Of a stretch of 64,000 nucleotides of DNA, positions 1-10,280 are shown in pieces. Both the position numbers and the translations under genes were made by a program. The stretch spans positions 1 through 64,000 of the forward strand of contig CAWCUK010000003.1 in NCBI GenBank assembly GCA_963798775.1, written 5' to 3'. Under the pieces are notes generated by a model. The model had not been told where the DNA came from. It saw nothing but the letters and a program-made list of their open reading frames with translations, and ran no database searches. Within the stretch, counting starts at the first letter, position 1; each line of letters begins with the position of its first letter. This DNA is from CAWCUK01 sp963798775. GTDB lineage: Bacteria; Bacteroidota; Ignavibacteria; Ignavibacteriales; Ignavibacteriaceae.

Positions 1-752
1 CCGGAAACATTTTTGTTGGGACAAGAGGCGGAATGGTGTACCGCTCAACTGACGGCGGTGAAAGTTGGGAAAATCTTAGGGGCGGAGGGCATTCCACCTT
101 TAATCACATGAGTATAGCTCAGAACGGATATATATATGCCACTACATTATCGGAGGGCATATTAAGGTCAACCGATAAAGGAGAAACATGGGAGCCGATA
201 AACGAAGGAATAGATTGGCGAATATGCAGCGCGATGGGTGTAAACGGCAAAGGAGAAATTTTTGTATCTACAGCGGAAAGCACTTACGGAACACATAAAG
301 AAAAGATATATTATTCAAAAGATAACGGGGATACATGGGAAGACTATACTTCTAACATGAACTTAATTCAGTTTCAAAAAATTATCTTCGATAAAGAAGA
401 CAATGTTTACCTCGCTACAGACGAGAGTGTATGGAAAAGCAACCCGGACTCGATTGCCACGGCGGTAAAAAAAGGAGAAATAAAAAGTTACAAGTATGAA
501 CTTTCCCAGAATTACCCAAATCCGTTTAACCCGAGTACAACAATAAAATACAGCATACCGAAAAACTCCTTAGTAACATTAAAAGTTTACGATGTTCTTG
601 GGAGAGAAGTAAAAACCCTTGTAAATGAATATAAAACAGCCGGAGATTATAACGCGGATTTTAACGCCTCCCATTTGGCAAGCGGAATATATTTTTACCG
701 TATAACGGCGGGTAAATATACGGCGGTAAGAAAAATGCAGCTGCTGAAATAA
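1..752 (+). CDS. T9SS-sorted BNR/beta-propeller protein, C-terminal part (truncated by window edge)
   Basis: The reading frame is open back to the window edge, so only the C-terminal portion is present. It contains repeated sialidase/BNR-like Asp-box motifs (RSTDGGESWE, RSTDKGETWE, YSKDNGDTWED), the signature of photosystem-assembly/sortilin-type beta-propellers. It then has a C-terminal type A T9SS sorting domain of about 85 residues with LSQNYPNPFNPST and a final SGIYFYRITAG...KKMQLL-like segment. Such proteins are carried across the outer membrane by the type IX system and released or anchored at the surface; the ligand is unknown. The C-terminal 100 residues closely resemble the next gene downstream, so the two are tandem paralogues. 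The likely terminator hairpin follows at 776-794. Confidence 0.85.
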   Translation, partial: GNIFVGTRGGMVYRSTDGGESWENLRGGGHSTFNHMSIAQNGYIYATTLSEGILRSTDKGETWEPINEGIDWRICSAMGVNGKGEIFVSTAESTYGTHKEKIYYSKDNGDTWEDYTSNMNLIQFQKIIFDKEDNVYLATDESVWKSNPDSIATAVKKGEIKSYKYELSQNYPNPFNPSTTIKYSIPKNSLVTLKVYDVLGREVKTLVNEYKTAGDYNADFNASHLASGIYFYRITAGKYTAVRKMQLLK

Positions 753-773
753 ATTTTATAATTATTACCGTGT

Positions 774-797
774 ATGGCTTCCCAAAAGGAAGCCGTA
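774..797 (+). terminator. Rho-independent-like hairpin after first T9SS gene
   Basis: Inverted repeat GGCTTCC (776-782) and GGAAGCC (788-794) with a short A-rich loop, followed by a weak T-rich stretch. It lies between two tandem T9SS genes and would end transcription of the first. Confidence 0.55.
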
Positions 798-834
798 TTT
801 ATAATTGAAAAGCTGAAAATATAGGAGTTTATAC

Positions 835-2970
835 ATGAAGAAGATTTTAATGATTATACTTATTCTGTTTTTTACCTTAATGAAAGTTGATGCTCAAAAC
901 CGGTGGGAAAAGTTGAGCGGCCCAGTAGGGGGAACCATTGCGGGGTTAACTGCTAAAGGAAATACGCTTATTGCTGGTACAGGCTTTAATAAAGGATTAA
1001 TCTTTTTTTCAATTAACGGAGGTAAAAATTGGCAAGAAGCTAAATTTAAAGTATCAAGGAGTGTAACAGATTTTATTTTTACTAATGATGGAGGTGTTAT
1101 AGCATCTGCTACGACAAATGGATTATTTAAGTCGGATAATTTTTTGAATTGGAGAAACATTTTTAAAGGTGAAAACTTTTTATACTTTGGAAATTACAAA
1201 CAAAGTATTTATGCTGGCAGCTATAATGGAACGATAAGTAAATCCACTAACAATGGTGAAAATTGGGACAGAGCTTATAGTTCTATGGAAAGCATATTCA
1301 ATTTTGCAGAAACCTCTGATAGTATACTGTTCGTGGGAAGCATGAATAAAATATTAAGAAAGAATAAGAATATGACCTGGGAAGAAATTTCTTTCCCGGA
1401 TACTATCGGAACTAATTATTAAGTACACATAGCTGTTAATGAAAATGAAGTGTACGCCTCAGCAGCCTCACGGATATTCTTAAGTACAGATCAAGGGAAT
1501 AGCTGGAACTACCAAACTTTTTTAGGGGCAGAATCGATGTATGACTTAGTTTTCAATCATAATCTAATCGGAGCTTTTGGTGATGAAACCGGCTGGTTTG
1601 GTAATGGTTGGGGAATTGCAGTCTCTGGTGATGAAGGGAAAACATGGAACTGGTCGAATAAGGGGCTGCCTCCTAAATTCTCTGCGGCCTATAAACTGGC
1701 TAAATCCGGAAACAATACTTACCTCGGCACAAACGCGGCCGGAGTTTTTAAGAGCACGGATTTTGGCGGCAGCTGGTTTCCGGTTAACAACGGTATTACT
1801 GCCGCGACAACAATGGATATAACCTTTGACTCCGAAGGTACAATGTATACAGCCAATTCAAGCAACGGGATACAAAAATCAACAGATAAGGGAGAGACAT
1901 GGGAAGTAATAAACAACGGGCTGACGAACTCTTACCTCTGTTCAATAATAGCTGATGATAACGATCACCTAATAGCCGGAACCGCGGAAGGAGCTTTTCT
2001 ATCTACGGATAAAGGAGAAAACTGGGTTCAGACAGCTGATGTAGGTAATAACTATGTTTATAAACTTTATAAAGATAAAAGAAATAGAATATACAGCCTA
2101 AACGTAAGCGGGGGATTTTATAGAACAACTGATCTCGGCAATAGCTGGGCGAGGCTCGATAACAGCAGTTTTGAAAGAACTACTATTAGAAGCATGGTGG
2201 TGGATGAAGATGGAAATATTTATGTAGGAACAAACGGCAACTGGATATATAAATCAACAGATGATGGAGAAAACTGGGCTTTGGTAAGGGAAGGCACAAC
2301 AGAACCATCCACTTACTTTAGGAAACTTGAAATAGCACCAAATGGAGATATATACGCGGCAACCCGTGGAGACGGGTTATTAAAATCAATCGATAAGGGA
2401 GTAACTTGGAATAAAGTAAATATTGGAAATAACTCCATTTATGCCCGCAGTCTGGGTATCAGCCGCAAAGGAGAAATATATATATCATTCGGCGAGACGT
2501 ATTATACAAGTTCACCGGAAAAATTGTACTGCTCAAAAGACAATGGAAAAACGTGGGAGGAATGTACATCAAACATGAAGTATATCCATATCAATAATTA
2601 TTACTTCGATAAGGAAAATAATCTTTACCTCTCCACGGATGAGAGCGTATGGAAGAGCAACCCCGACTCAATGGCCACGGAAGTCGCGGAAGAAGAAATA
2701 AAGGATTATAAGTATAATCTTTCACAAAATTATCCTAACCCTTTTAACCCGAGTACAACAATAAAATACAGCATACCGCAAGCATCAAATGTAAAACTAA
2801 CGGTTTATAATTCGCTTGGACAAAAAATAGCCGAACTCGTAAACGGTTCTAATGAAGCGGGAAATCATACTGTAAATTTTAACGCTTCAAATTTATCAAG
2901 CGGGATGTACTTCTATAAAATAGAAGCCTCGGGGTTTTCCGAAGTAAAGAAAATGATTTTATTGAAGTGA
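835..2970 (+). CDS. T9SS-sorted BNR/beta-propeller protein with an in-frame TAA at 1420
   Basis: An AGGAG box seven bases before the ATG supports the start. The N-terminus is a signal peptide (MKKILMIILILFFTLMKVDAQ). The frame runs to a TAA at 1420-1422 and continues in the same frame without another stop to 2970, so a 711-residue protein is interrupted once. The homology runs through the stop: Asp-box motifs (STNNGENW, STDQGNSW, STDKGETWE, STDDGENW) occur on both sides, and the end carries a T9SS type A sorting domain (LSQNYPNPFNPSTTIKYSIP). The product is probably a secreted multi-repeat propeller of unknown ligand. The stop may be a substitution error or a true nonsense mutation; no alternative start after it would supply a signal peptide. 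It is paralogous to the gene upstream. Confidence 0.8.
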
Positions 2971-3020
2971 TATTATTACCAAGATTATTTATTATCTAGA
3001 TTACAAGATTACAAAAATTG

Positions 3021-3052
3021 GAGCGCAGACTATTAGCCTGCGCTTTTTTTTG
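3021..3052. terminator. Terminator between convergent genes
   Basis: Stem AGCGCAG (3022-3028) pairs with CTGCGCT (3038-3044) and runs into eight T residues on the plus strand. It sits between the plus-strand propeller gene and the minus-strand phosphatase, so it mainly serves the former. Confidence 0.75.
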
Positions 3053-3053
3053 C

Positions 3054-4691
3054 TTATCGTGCGGAGTGCAAAAGTGGAATTCCAAGGCAACCGTTGGGTT
3101 CTGTTATATTCAGCAAGTTCGCGATCGTCGGAGCTATATCTATAGTATAAACCGGTGTGTTTATTTTTTGCTTTGGAATATTCCAGCCGTAAAACAGCAT
3201 TGGCACGTGCGTATCGTAGTTATAAACTGTACCGTGTGCCGTTCCTTGTTTCATATAATTTGGCAGAAAATAAGGCTGAAGTTCATAAGCAATATCTCCG
3301 GAACGTGTGGGATTAAATCCATTTAAAACTAAATTAGTAGAATTCCTTTCCGCTGTTCTTCCTTGAAAATCACTTCGTGTGAAAATAGCCGCCATCTGGG
3401 GGAAATTCTGACGTAGGTAATAAACGATTTTCTGCGCGGCTTCTTTAGGATTAATATTTTTTCTTTTCATATAATCATAATTTAAAAACAACTGCCGGTT
3501 TGATGAATTAGCTATTATTTCTTTACCGCCGAATTCTTTTGCGCAGAAAGAATAGAGTGAATCAAGAAAATTTTTATAACCTAACTCTCCCGCGGGAATT
3601 TTATGTTCCTTCACGAACTCCTGCACTTCGGAAACCGCGTGGTCGGCCGTTAAAAATAGAAGATAATTTCCTTTCCCGACTTGTTTATCTAACGCCGCAA
3701 AAAGTTCGGCAAGCTGTTTATCTAATCTTAAATAAGTATCTTCAACTTCCCAAGAGTTTGGACCGTAAGAATGGCCGATATAATCCGGCGCGGAAAAACT
3801 TATCGCAAGAAAATCAGTAACATTATGTTTTCCCAAATTTTCATTTTGTAAAGCCGCTTTTGCCAGTTCAATTAGAATTTGATTTCCGAAAGGTGTGTAA
3901 GGCAAATAACCCAGTTTTTCCTTTTCATCTAAATTCTTGAGGGAATGCGGAAATGAAGTTTTACCTTCTTTAAATACATCCCTTTCCCATTTCACATTAT
4001 CGGGCGAGCTTATTTCATAATCCTTCTTCGGCTTAAGAAGTTCCCAATTTTTGCTTAAATATTGTGAGGCTAATTTTTTATTGTTAAAGTCCTTCATCCA
4101 CCGGGGAAGTTCATTCATATAATAAGTAGAAGTAATAAAATTGCCGTTCTCATGATCGTACCAGTATGCAGCATCCGCGGTATGGCCGCCAGGCAGTATG
4201 GAAGCGCGGTCTTTAATGGAAATTGAAATTACTTTCGATTTAAAATTTGTTGCTAATTTTAATTGATCTGTAATTGTTGTTGTAAACATTCTGCCCGGGG
4301 ACATTTTACCTTCTTTGCCGTCAGTCCCCACTCCCGAAACCGAAGTGTCTTCGGCGCAATAAACCATTTCTTTAGAAAATTTATCGTACCAGTCGTTAGC
4401 AATTATTCCGTGATAAAAAGGAGTTGTTCCGGTATAAACAGAAGTATGCCCGGGACCGGTATATGTTGGAACATAATTGAAATGCGCGTAAGTAAAATCT
4501 GTTCCTTGGTTCAGCAAACGGTTAAAACCATCTTTGCCGAAATAAGGTTCAAATCTTGTTAGATAATCATAACGCATTTGGTCGACAACTATTCCCACAA
4601 CTAATTTGGGTTTTTCTGGAGATTGGCCAAAACAAATAGAAGCGAAAATTAAAACAGCGGCAAAAAGTTTTATTAAATAATGATCCTTCAT
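3054..4691 (-). CDS. PafA-like alkaline phosphatase superfamily protein
   Basis: About 545 residues. The chosen ATG at 4691 is preceded by GGAGGACG at good spacing, which is better than the in-frame ATG seven codons upstream. A signal peptide ends near SICFGQS. The VVGIVVDQMRYDYL motif supplies the first metal-binding Asp, TYTGPGHTSVYTG carries the nucleophile Thr in the TGPGH context typical of type I phosphodiesterase/PafA phosphatases, and AISFSAPDYIGHSYGP and LFLTADHAVSE supply further Asp/His metal ligands. The family hydrolyses phosphomonoesters or phosphodiesters in the periplasm using zinc. The product is probably a phosphate-scavenging enzyme; no Pho regulatory site was recognised. 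It lies downstream of the alpha/beta hydrolase on the same strand, with about 137 bases between them. Confidence 0.85.
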   Translation of the reverse strand: MKDHYLIKLFAAVLIFASICFGQSPEKPKLVVGIVVDQMRYDYLTRFEPYFGKDGFNRLLNQGTDFTYAHFNYVPTYTGPGHTSVYTGTTPFYHGIIANDWYDKFSKEMVYCAEDTSVSGVGTDGKEGKMSPGRMFTTTITDQLKLATNFKSKVISISIKDRASILPGGHTADAAYWYDHENGNFITSTYYMNELPRWMKDFNNKKLASQYLSKNWELLKPKKDYEISSPDNVKWERDVFKEGKTSFPHSLKNLDEKEKLGYLPYTPFGNQILIELAKAALQNENLGKHNVTDFLAISFSAPDYIGHSYGPNSWEVEDTYLRLDKQLAELFAALDKQVGKGNYLLFLTADHAVSEVQEFVKEHKIPAGELGYKNFLDSLYSFCAKEFGGKEIIANSSNRQLFLNYDYMKRKNINPKEAAQKIVYYLRQNFPQMAAIFTRSDFQGRTAERNSTNLVLNGFNPTRSGDIAYELQPYFLPNYMKQGTAHGTVYNYDTHVPMLFYGWNIPKQKINTPVYTIDIAPTIANLLNITEPNGCLGIPLLHSAR

Positions 4692-4828
4692 TACGTCCTC
4701 CGGATTCAACAAAAAGTTTCAAACTAAAAAATAAATTTAATAATAAATAAAATTTAATTACAGTTTCTAATTTACGGTTGAACCCTCTGTTCTTAATAAT
4801 CCGATGGGTAGCGTAATTGACGGGCCGT

Positions 4829-5377
4829 TTATAAGATAGATTTTATATAGTTTGCTACAGTCGATAAATTATTATTAAACTGATGGCCTCCGCTTTTAAT
4901 TTCTCGAAAGGCAGCGCCGGGAATTTTCTGTTTATAGTTTGTTAAATGTCCAAAGGGAATTTCTTCATCATCTTGACAGTGAAAGAAAAATATCGGAACA
5001 TTTTTAGGCAGCAGCTCAGCAAAATCTTCTTTTAATTTTAGTCCCAGAACCCAGCTTTCATCTCCGCTCCAAAAAGGAGTTGATAAAAGAAAAATTCCCG
5101 CCAACGACTTTTTAATTTCATTTTCGGAAAGGCATTTCAGCAGCATTGAAGCTCCTAAAGAGTGTGCGACCAAAAAGGCTTTTCCCTTAGTATCAGAAAT
5201 TTGTTTTTCAATTTGCTTTACCCATCCGAAATCCGGTAAAGTGGTATTGGTTTGCAGCCGCGGGTAATAAACGTAATACGATTCTCCTAAAGCTCTCTGC
5301 AAGGAAGCCGCTAGTTTTGAATCAGCTTCGTAACCTGCTTCGCCTCCGCCATGTATAAACAACACTGATTTTTTCAT
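4829..5377 (-). CDS. RBBP9/YdeN-like alpha/beta hydrolase
   Basis: 182 residues, cytoplasmic (no signal peptide). The start MKKSVLFIHGGGEAGYEA has the oxyanion-hole HGGG motif, and AFLVAHSLGASM carries the nucleophile elbow (G/A-H-S-L-G). A late Asp (CQDDEEIPFGH) and His (SGGHQFNN) complete a Ser-Asp-His triad. Size and motif arrangement match the RBBP9/YdeN serine hydrolase family, whose bacterial substrates are poorly known. No Shine-Dalgarno sequence is visible. The gene is divergent from the M14 peptidase. Confidence 0.8.
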   Translation of the reverse strand: MKKSVLFIHGGGEAGYEADSKLAASLQRALGESYYVYYPRLQTNTTLPDFGWVKQIEKQISDTKGKAFLVAHSLGASMLLKCLSENEIKKSLAGIFLLSTPFWSGDESWVLGLKLKEDFAELLPKNVPIFFFHCQDDEEIPFGHLTNYKQKIPGAAFREIKSGGHQFNNNLSTVANYIKSIL

Positions 5378-5581
5378 TTTATAAATGGTTTTTATTAATA
5401 GCTTTAAATTATTTTAAAATATGGAAATATACTAAGAGGAAAAACCGGTTATGCCTTTGTGCCGGCAAATAAATATCGAATTAAACTTTATGGTATTTAT
5501 CATCGAAAAATTATAGTAAATTAAAATCTTAATATTTAGTGTTATCTTTAAATAAATCTTAAAAAAATATTTGGTGCTTAA

Positions 5582-8018
5582 ATGAGGAAACTTTTCTTAT
5601 TTCTTCTTATGGTTTTGCTTTTTTCAGTTGGATATTCTCAAACATATAAAAAAGTTAAAATCTATATAAATCAAAAGAGCGATATTCAAAGATTATATAA
5701 AGCCGGGCTCGAATTTGACCATGCCGCGTTAACAAAAGATAAAGCAATTATTGTTTTTCTGAATGATAAAGAGTTCGAGAACCTAAAAACTTCCGGGTTA
5801 CAGATATGATGTTTTAATTTCCGATTGGGCGGAGTATTATAAAAACCGTCCCGCGGTTTCATCTTCTTTAAAAATGTCGGCGATGGAAAACAGCAGAACA
5901 AAGTACGGAGTTACGGGATTAACTTTCGGTTCGATGGGAGGATATTATACTCTTGCTGAAGTTGTCGCCCGATTAGATTCGATGAAAGAAAAATTTCCGA
6001 ATTTAATTACCGCCAAAAAATCAATCGGCGCAACCGAAGAAGGGCGAGAGATTTACATGGTTAAAATTTCCGACAACCCTGACGCAGATGAAACTGAGCC
6101 GCAAGTTTTATATACGGCTGTCCATCACGCAAGGGAACCGGAAAGCATGATGCAGCTTATTTATTTTATGTACTATTTGCTGGAGAATTATAATAAAGAC
6201 AACGCGGTAAAATATCTGGTAGATAATAGGGAATTATATTTTGTCCCGGTTGTTAATCCCGATGGATATGAATATAACTATATAACAAATCCCGCCGGCG
6301 GAGGAATGTGGAGAAAAAATAGGCAGTATAATTCAGACGGAAGTTATGGAGTTGATTTAAACAGAAATTACGGACCGTTTAAATATTGGGATTCGCCGAA
6401 TAACGGCTCAAGTGAATATCCCGGTTCAGAAGTTTATAGAGGTAAATCTCCTTTTTCTGAGAAAGAAACTTCGGCGATTAAAAATTTTATAGCGACAAAA
6501 CATTTTAGGTGCGCGCTTAATTATCATACTTTCAGCGACCTTCTAATTTATCCTTACGGAGCGCTGGATAAAGAAACTCCCGATTCACTTATCTTTATTG
6601 AATTTGCCCAGGAAATGACAAAATATAACGGCTATACAACCGGTTTGGATTTGGAAACTGTCGGTTATTCAACAAGAGGAAACAGCGATGATTATATGTA
6701 TGATGGCGATACAGTGGCAAACGGCGGAAAAATATTTGCTATGACGCCGGAAGTCGGCAATTCAGTTGATGGTTTTTGGCCGGCTCAAAATAGAATTTTT
6801 CCTCTTGCCGAAGAAAATCTTTACCCGAATCTTTTTTACGCGTGGGTTGCCGGTGATTATGTTCAATTAGATAAAATAAATATTGATAGAGAATTCTTTA
6901 ATCCCGGCGATGATATTTCTTTAACGCCAAGCATAAAAAACAGAGGATTATCTGATGCCTCTAATATATTCGTTCTATTAAGTTCATTGAGTGATGATAT
7001 AAGTGTAAATAAAGGAACCGCCGAAATAGGAGAAGTAAAATCTAGAGAGATTTATAATCTAACTGAACCTTTCAGTTTTACTGTTTCATCAAACGCTAAG
7101 GCAGAGGAAGAAGTTAAACTGCTGCTGCAAGTAAAAAGTAATGATGTTGTTATGTCAGCGGATACTATTGCTTTGGAAATAGGAACGCCGACTTTTGCTT
7201 ATCTTGATACAACAAATGATATAAATGTTTTATGGTCGTATTTAAGTCAGAGAACTAATAAAAAATGGGATGTAACAACTTCTGAATATCATTCGGCGCC
7301 TAATTGCTACACGGAAAGTAAAGACGGAAATTATGATGATAACTCTCAAGAATTCCTAACACTAAAGGAAGAAACAGATTTAGCCGGAATAGTAAATCCA
7401 AAATTATCTTTTTATACTAAATTCGATATTGAAACCGGCTGGGATTACGCGCAAGTGAAAGTTTCAACAGACAATGGAGTAAATTGGTCGCCGCTTAAAG
7501 GAAGATATACAATCCCGGGATCCGGGCAATTTCAGCCTTTAAATCAACCGGTTTATAACGGAATTCAGCGTGACTGGGTGAGGGAGGAAATGAATCTTTC
7601 TGCATATACAGATAAAAAAATAAAAATACGATTTGAATTTAATTCCGATGAAGCTGTAAACAGAGACGGCTGGTATTTGGATGATATCGGTATAATTACA
7701 TATTCTTCGCCGGTCGTGATTAATGAAAATTTTCATGTAATAAAGCATTATTCTCTTTCTCAAAATTTTCCAAACCCTTTTAATCCATCTACAGAAATAA
7801 ATTATGCTGTCCCTAATTCCGGATTTGTATCATTAAAGGTGTTCAATGTTTTGGGTGCGGAAGTTGCCACGTTAGTAAATTCATTTAAGAATGCTGGTAA
7901 TTATACGATAACTTTTTCCGGCGGCAATGCCGCAAAAAATCTTTCAAGCGGAATATATTTTTATACTTTAAAGGCGGGAAATTTTATTCAGACGAAGAAA
8001 ATGATTTTACTGAAATAA
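5582..8018 (+). CDS. M14 zinc carboxypeptidase with T9SS sorting domain (one frameshift near 5804)
   Basis: The first 75 codons (signal peptide MRKLFLFLLMVLLFSVGYSQ, then a propeptide-like region) run into a stop. One base later the frame reads YDVLISDWAEYYKNRP and continues to 8018. Removing one base around 5801-5806 restores an 811-residue protein. The peptidase domain shows the zinc HxxE (HHAREPE), the substrate-binding segment VDLNRNYG, the third zinc ligand in LNYHTFSDLLIYPYG and the catalytic Glu in TPEVGNS. C-terminal to it are beta-sandwich regions and a T9SS type A sorting domain (LSQNFPNPFNPST). It is a secreted metallocarboxypeptidase that probably degrades external peptides. The shift is more likely a sequence error than true decay, because all catalytic residues are intact. 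Confidence 0.85.
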
Positions 8019-8165
8019 CGGAGGAATTAAGAGTATAATTTTGGATTGAGAAATATTCTGAGAGAGAATCATCTAAAATAATCGGATGCGATTAAAGGAA
8101 AATTATCTAACTTTCGGTTTATCCCAAAATCTTTTATAATCTTTATAAATAATTTTGGTGATGTT

Positions 8166-8363
8166 ATGAAAACTAATGAAACCGCGAAAGAAGTTATAAT
8201 AATATTCATTATTACATTTATTACCGGGTCAGCAGTTACATTTTTGTACAGCCTTCTTTTTCATTCAAAAGGAATAGTTAATTGGGCGACGGCATTTAGT
8301 CTTGCCGTAACTTTTGCTGTTGTTTTTCCTTTAATTAACCGGCGGGAAAGAAAAAAATCTTAG
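8166..8363 (+). CDS. Small two-helix membrane protein, unknown function
   Basis: 65 residues with two hydrophobic segments (about residues 10-31 and 38-57) separated by a short polar loop, and a basic C-terminus (NRRERKKS). A GGTGATGTT stretch precedes the ATG. It is not recognised as any family. It lies after the T9SS peptidase and ends seven bases from the convergent HAD gene. The clean two-transmembrane pattern and codon use like its neighbours suggest a real gene. Confidence 0.6.
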   Translation: MKTNETAKEVIIIFIITFITGSAVTFLYSLLFHSKGIVNWATAFSLAVTFAVVFPLINRRERKKS

Positions 8364-8370
8364 TTTAAGA

Positions 8371-9027
8371 TTAGTAAATTATCTCCTTTAAACCGGAAAT
8401 TTCGTCGAGAATAAAATCCGGATTCTCAGTTTTTAATAAATCTTTACTTCTGTAACCATAAGTTACCGCGCATGTTTTCGCTTCCGCGTTCTTCCCGCAA
8501 TTTACATCAAGTTCTGTATCTCCAGTCATTAGAGTTTGCGAAGGAGAAATTCCTAATTCTTTGCAAATAAAAAGTAAAGGTTCCGCTGCGGGTTTATTAG
8601 CTATGCCGGGACGCCTCCCCATAACAAAATCAAAATATTTTCTGAAGCCGAAATGGTCGATAATTTTATCCGCCTGTTCCTGGCCTTTTGTAGTTAAAAG
8701 AGAAATAGAAATATTTTTTTCTCTCAGAATATTAAGAGTTTCTTCAACGCCGGGATAAACTTCCGATTCATCAATAAAATCAAAATAGCAGTTTTTATAA
8801 ATGTTGATGAAAATTTCAAAATCGGTAACGGGAATTTTCATCTCGTTAAAAATATCAACAAAATGATGGCCGATTCTTTTATGAAATTCTTCTTCAATCA
8901 GCGGTTCATTAATTTTTAATTCGTTTAAAGTTTTTACGGTTGATTTATAAATAGTGTTATAAGAATTAATCAAAGTTCCGTCAAGATCGAAACAGACGTG
9001 TTTAATATTTTTATTATTCGAAGGCAT
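8371..9027 (-). CDS. HAD-superfamily hydrolase, phosphoglycolate phosphatase-like
   Basis: 218 residues, cytoplasmic. HAD motif I is VCFDLDGTLINSY (nucleophile and acid Asp), motif II is ISLLTTKG, and motif IV is TLMTGDTELDV. A helical cap lies between motifs I and II (about residues 20-85), as in the Gph/PGMB subgroup. Members dephosphorylate 2-phosphoglycolate, pyrophosphate or sugar phosphates; the sequence does not reveal the exact substrate. Divergent from the YpdA-like gene. Confidence 0.8.
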   Translation of the reverse strand: MPSNNKNIKHVCFDLDGTLINSYNTIYKSTVKTLNELKINEPLIEEEFHKRIGHHFVDIFNEMKIPVTDFEIFINIYKNCYFDFIDESEVYPGVEETLNILREKNISISLLTTKGQEQADKIIDHFGFRKYFDFVMGRRPGIANKPAAEPLLFICKELGISPSQTLMTGDTELDVNCGKNAEAKTCAVTYGYRSKDLLKTENPDFILDEISGLKEIIY

Positions 9028-9182
9028 AATTTTCTAATCTTTAAATTGAATTTTTTACCAAGCAAATTTAATATAATTCCTGAGCGAGATAAAGTTTACG
9101 GTTATCTTTTATCTAAATCAAAAATGTTAATTCTTATTTCTTTAAATTTGTAACCTAAACTAGAAAATAAACAGGAAAAAAT

Positions 9183-10180
9183 TTGAAAAGCGATTTTGAA
9201 TATGATGTAATAATTGTCGGTGCCGGTCCAATTGGCTTAACCTGCGGAATAGAAGCAGAGAAAAGAAATTATAAATATCTAATTATAGAAAAAGGATGTT
9301 TGGTAAATTCAATCTTTCATTATCCGACAAATATGACTTTCTTCTCAACTTCCGAAAGGCTTGAAGTCGGCGGCGTTCCTTTCGTTTCTCATTACGATAA
9401 ACCCACAAGAAGGGAAGCTTTAGAGTATTTCCGCCGCGTAAAAAACTCATGGGAATTAAATGTCCATAATTATGAAACTGTATAAAAATGTTCCAAAGAA
9501 AGATGAAGGATTTTAAAATTGAAACAAATAAAAAATCATATACCGCGAAATATGTAATAATTGCTACAGGATTTTATGATAAACCGAATTATTTAAATAT
9601 TCCCGGAGAAAATCTTCCCAAAGTAAAACATTATTTTGATGAAGCGCATCCTTACGCGTATTTAAAAGTATTAATAATCGGAGCGGCAAATTCCGCCGTT
9701 GATGTTGCGCTTGAAACATACCGCCGCGGCTCTAAGGTTACAATGGTAATTCGTGAAGATAAACTGCGCGACAGCGTTAAATATTGGGTTCGTCCGGATA
9801 TTGAAAATAGAATTAAAGAAGGTTCGATTAAAGCCTATTTTAATTCCAATGTTTTGGAAATAAGAGAAAATGAAGTTGATATTCAAACTCCCAAAGGAAA
9901 AATAACAGTGGAAAATGATTTCGTTTTCGCGATGACAGGTTATCATCCCGATTTTTCATTTTTAGAAAATGCGGGAGTAAAACTTGCTGATGATAATTCC
10001 AAAACTCCAGTTTATAATGATGAAACTTTTGAAACAAATGTTCCCGGATTATTTTTAGCAGGTGTAGTTTGCTGCGGAATGGAAACCGGAAAATGGTTTA
10101 TCGAAAATTCACGTTACCATGCTGAAAATATTTTTAATTATTTGCAGAAAAAGGAAGTTACAGATGAGTCTTCTACTTAA
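9183..10180 (+). CDS. ypdA: YpdA-family flavoprotein (putative bacillithiol disulfide reductase), two frameshifts
   Basis: The start is probably TTG at 9183 behind an AGGA box. The N-terminal FAD dinucleotide fold is VIIVGAGPIGLTCGIEAE, followed by the YpdA hallmark YPTNMTFFSTSERLEVGGVPF. The NADPH-binding fold is LIIGAANSAVDVALE and the C-terminal FAD motif is VPGLFLAGVV. The frame breaks at 9483. If one T is removed at 9483 and another at about 9514, the joining segment reads NVPKKDEGFKIET, a natural link between the two halves. This suggests two single-base insertions in a protein of about 331 residues. The family reduces bacillithiol disulfide or related low-molecular-weight disulfides. 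Low-molecular-weight thiol use in this organism is inferred only. Confidence 0.8.
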
Positions 10181-10280
10181 TCATGGTTTTGCTTTTAATT
10201 GAATTCGATGGATAATAAAGTTATTTTTAAAGATATATTCTTTTTAATAAAGAAAAACCTTAACAAGAAACGGAGTAAAA

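Noticed and set aside
1420..1422. Stop-codon reassignment (TAA as sense), suggested by two in-frame TAA codons
   Set aside because: Many intact genes in the window end with TAA at the expected protein end, so TAA is a normal stop here.
3018..3326. Plus-strand 102-codon frame after the propeller gene
   Set aside because: It starts within a terminator hairpin and overlaps the phosphatase gene antisense; no family similarity.
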